A DNA stretch of 64,000 nucleotides. Origin: Glycine soja (lineage: Eukaryota; Streptophyta; Magnoliopsida; Fabales; Fabaceae). Both the position numbers and the translations under genes were made by a program. The stretch is from positions 15,223,020-15,287,019 of the forward strand of contig NC_041019.1 in the NCBI RefSeq assembly GCF_004193775.1, given 5' to 3'. Within the stretch, counting starts at the first letter, position 1; each line of letters begins with the position of its first letter. Below the pieces are notes generated by a model. The model worked only from the letters and a program-made list of their open reading frames with translations. It was not told the DNA's origin and did not search any database. Below are positions 62,714 to 64,000 of this stretch, one piece after another.

Positions 62714-62770
62714 TGTCTACTAAAGAACAAACAAATGCTTCCAAGCGAATCAGACACTCAACTAGTCGTT

Positions 62771-64000
62771 CACTATTAGAAAATACACTTTCAACATCGG
62801 TTACTTAGAAGATTCTACATCGGTTCTAAAATCGATGTTGAAAGTGCCGATGTTGAATGTATCAATGTTAACATCAGTTTTGTAAAACTGATGTTAACAT
62901 ATATATGACAACATCGGTTCTCTGAATACCCGATGTTAAACACAATGAACAACAACAAAAAAAGTGTACGCATGATGAACATTGACATCGGTTTTGCAGT
63001 AAAATCGATGTTAATATGTTATATTAACATCGATTTTCTAGAAAAACCGATATTAATGTAATATATTAACATCGATTTCCTACGATAACCGATGTTAATA
63101 TACTCCATTAACATCGATTTTTCTAGAAAACCGATGCCAACGTTGATGATGCATACACTTATTTGGTGTAGTTCTTTGTGTATAACATCGGTTATGTGTA
63201 GATAACCAATGTTAATATTCAAATGTTCACATCGGTTATTTATAAATAACCGATGTTAATATACAAGAGTTGACATCGGTTATCTACAGATGACCGATGT
63301 TAAAATACAAACACTGACATCGGTTATACAGAAATAACCGATGTTAATATACAAACGTTAACATCGGTTGTCTATTACAACCGATGTTAAGGTTCATGTC
63401 GACATCGATTTTTGTAAATAACCAATGTTGTTTATCATATTAACATCGGTTTTTGTTAATAACCGATGTTGTTTTCAAGTATTTTTTTTATATATACTTT
63501 CTGTTTTTACAGTAAACCCAAAATTGTACTTGTCAAATGCAATTTCAAGCCCAATTCACAGCAAATAAACATTTTATTCTGCTTTCAAGCAGTTTTAATG
63601 ATAATAAACATCAAATAATTGATTTATCATAAAGAACAATCATCAAATGAATTCAATGTTCATATTACATAGAAAATATCAAAAATGTTAAACCAAAGTA
63701 AACTAAGGAAAAAACCAATGTCCCTAAATTCTAGGCTTGATCTCTAACTCAGAGATAAAACTGTGCCCACTAGATCCGCAATGCCTTTAATCTCTCTGGC
63801 TCCAATGGTCTAGGATCGTTAAAATACTGCATGATGAAATAAATCATAATAAGTTAATAATGTAATACAAATTATAAATAAATCGATTTTGTTTGAAATA
63901 AACTTACTGCTTCCCAATTATTCCTAAAAGTTCCTAAAATGATGGTGGACATCCAGTGCATCACATAGTAGCCGCACTTAGTACTTCCTTTTTGTCTATT
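62771..64000 (-). mobile_element. second CACTA element of the array family, 3' end, running off the window
   Basis: Starts CACTATTAGAAAATACACTT, nearly the same terminus as at 42960 in inverse orientation. About 700 bp of AACATCGG/CCGATGTT hairpins (62790-63480) are followed by a spacer homologous to the array spacer and then C48 exons on the minus strand. So its 3' end points left. Only a single copy of the C48 segment is visible before the window ends. Confidence 0.93.
63708..64000 (-). pseudogene. C48/Ulp1-like last exons of the second CACTA element
   Basis: Minus strand: the nucleophile exon, NRQKGSTKCGYY-like (codon at about 63974 reads AAG where the array has GAG), then HWMSTIILGTF near 63960-63908. 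The last exon starts at an intact GCAG acceptor near 63827 and reads NDPRPLEPERLKALRI, then TAG where the array has CAG, and a further TGA. So this copy has a good acceptor but a broken exon, the reverse of the array copies. Confidence 0.8.

Noticed and set aside
1..64000. tRNA or rRNA genes
   Set aside because: I saw no convincing cloverleaf or rRNA core sequence. The only tRNA-like match is the copia primer site.

Overview
This is plant nuclear DNA: AT-rich, intron-containing, and dominated by plant transposable elements (Helitron, Ty1/copia, CACTA, MULE, solo LTRs, MITEs) with one intact host gene. The flavour of the CACTA and LTR sequences suggests a legume, most likely soybean (Glycine). 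That is recognition from memory, not a database result.

Layout. At 1-6.2 kb (minus strand) lies the N-terminal half of a Helitron Rep/helicase pseudogene, preceded by an RPA70-like pseudogene of the kind plant Helitrons carry. At 9.3-14.5 kb (minus) are two paralogous, broken B3-domain-like genes with the same exon plan. A 2.6-kb internally deleted copia element (14575-17150, TSD ATAAC) sits between the TATA box and the ATG of the second one. At 18.3-19.8 kb is a second, internally inverted RPA70-like relic. From 20.9 to 25.4 kb there are AT-rich DNA, microsatellites and a hAT-like MITE. At 25.5-26.5 kb (plus) is the only apparently intact gene, a MAKR6-like membrane-associated kinase regulator with a MITE in its intron.

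From 26.5 to 32 kb nothing coding was recognised. At 32.1-33.1 kb (minus) a promoter/leader-like stretch and a short unrecognised ORF resemble a pararetrovirus intergenic region. It abuts a CACTA element (33.1-42.96 kb) that lacks its left end. The 3' part of this element, carrying C48/Ulp1-like protease exons plus subterminal inverted repeats, is amplified into six head-to-tail units of exactly 1401 bp. This is the most striking structure in the window.

At 43-46.2 kb are fragments of AIR carboxylase (PurK-like) and of an AAA-ATPase that stops just before its Walker A motif, followed by the end of another CACTA-type element. At 48.1-52.3 kb is a FAR1/MULE transposase pseudogene split by a 1607-bp solo LTR (TSD GGTCT). 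At 54.5-61.4 kb are decayed minus-strand exons of an unrecognised gene with an RNase H1/viroplasmin N-terminal-like domain, plus a MITE. Two solo LTRs of one other family lie at 56054-57267 (TSD CCTTG) and 61515-62713 (TSD TGTCT, inverted). At 62771 a second CACTA element of the same family as the array begins in opposite orientation and runs off the window.

No pathway is assembled here. It is a nested transposon graveyard whose layering (copia in B3, solo LTR in MULE, MITE in MAKR, array inside CACTA) gives a relative history.
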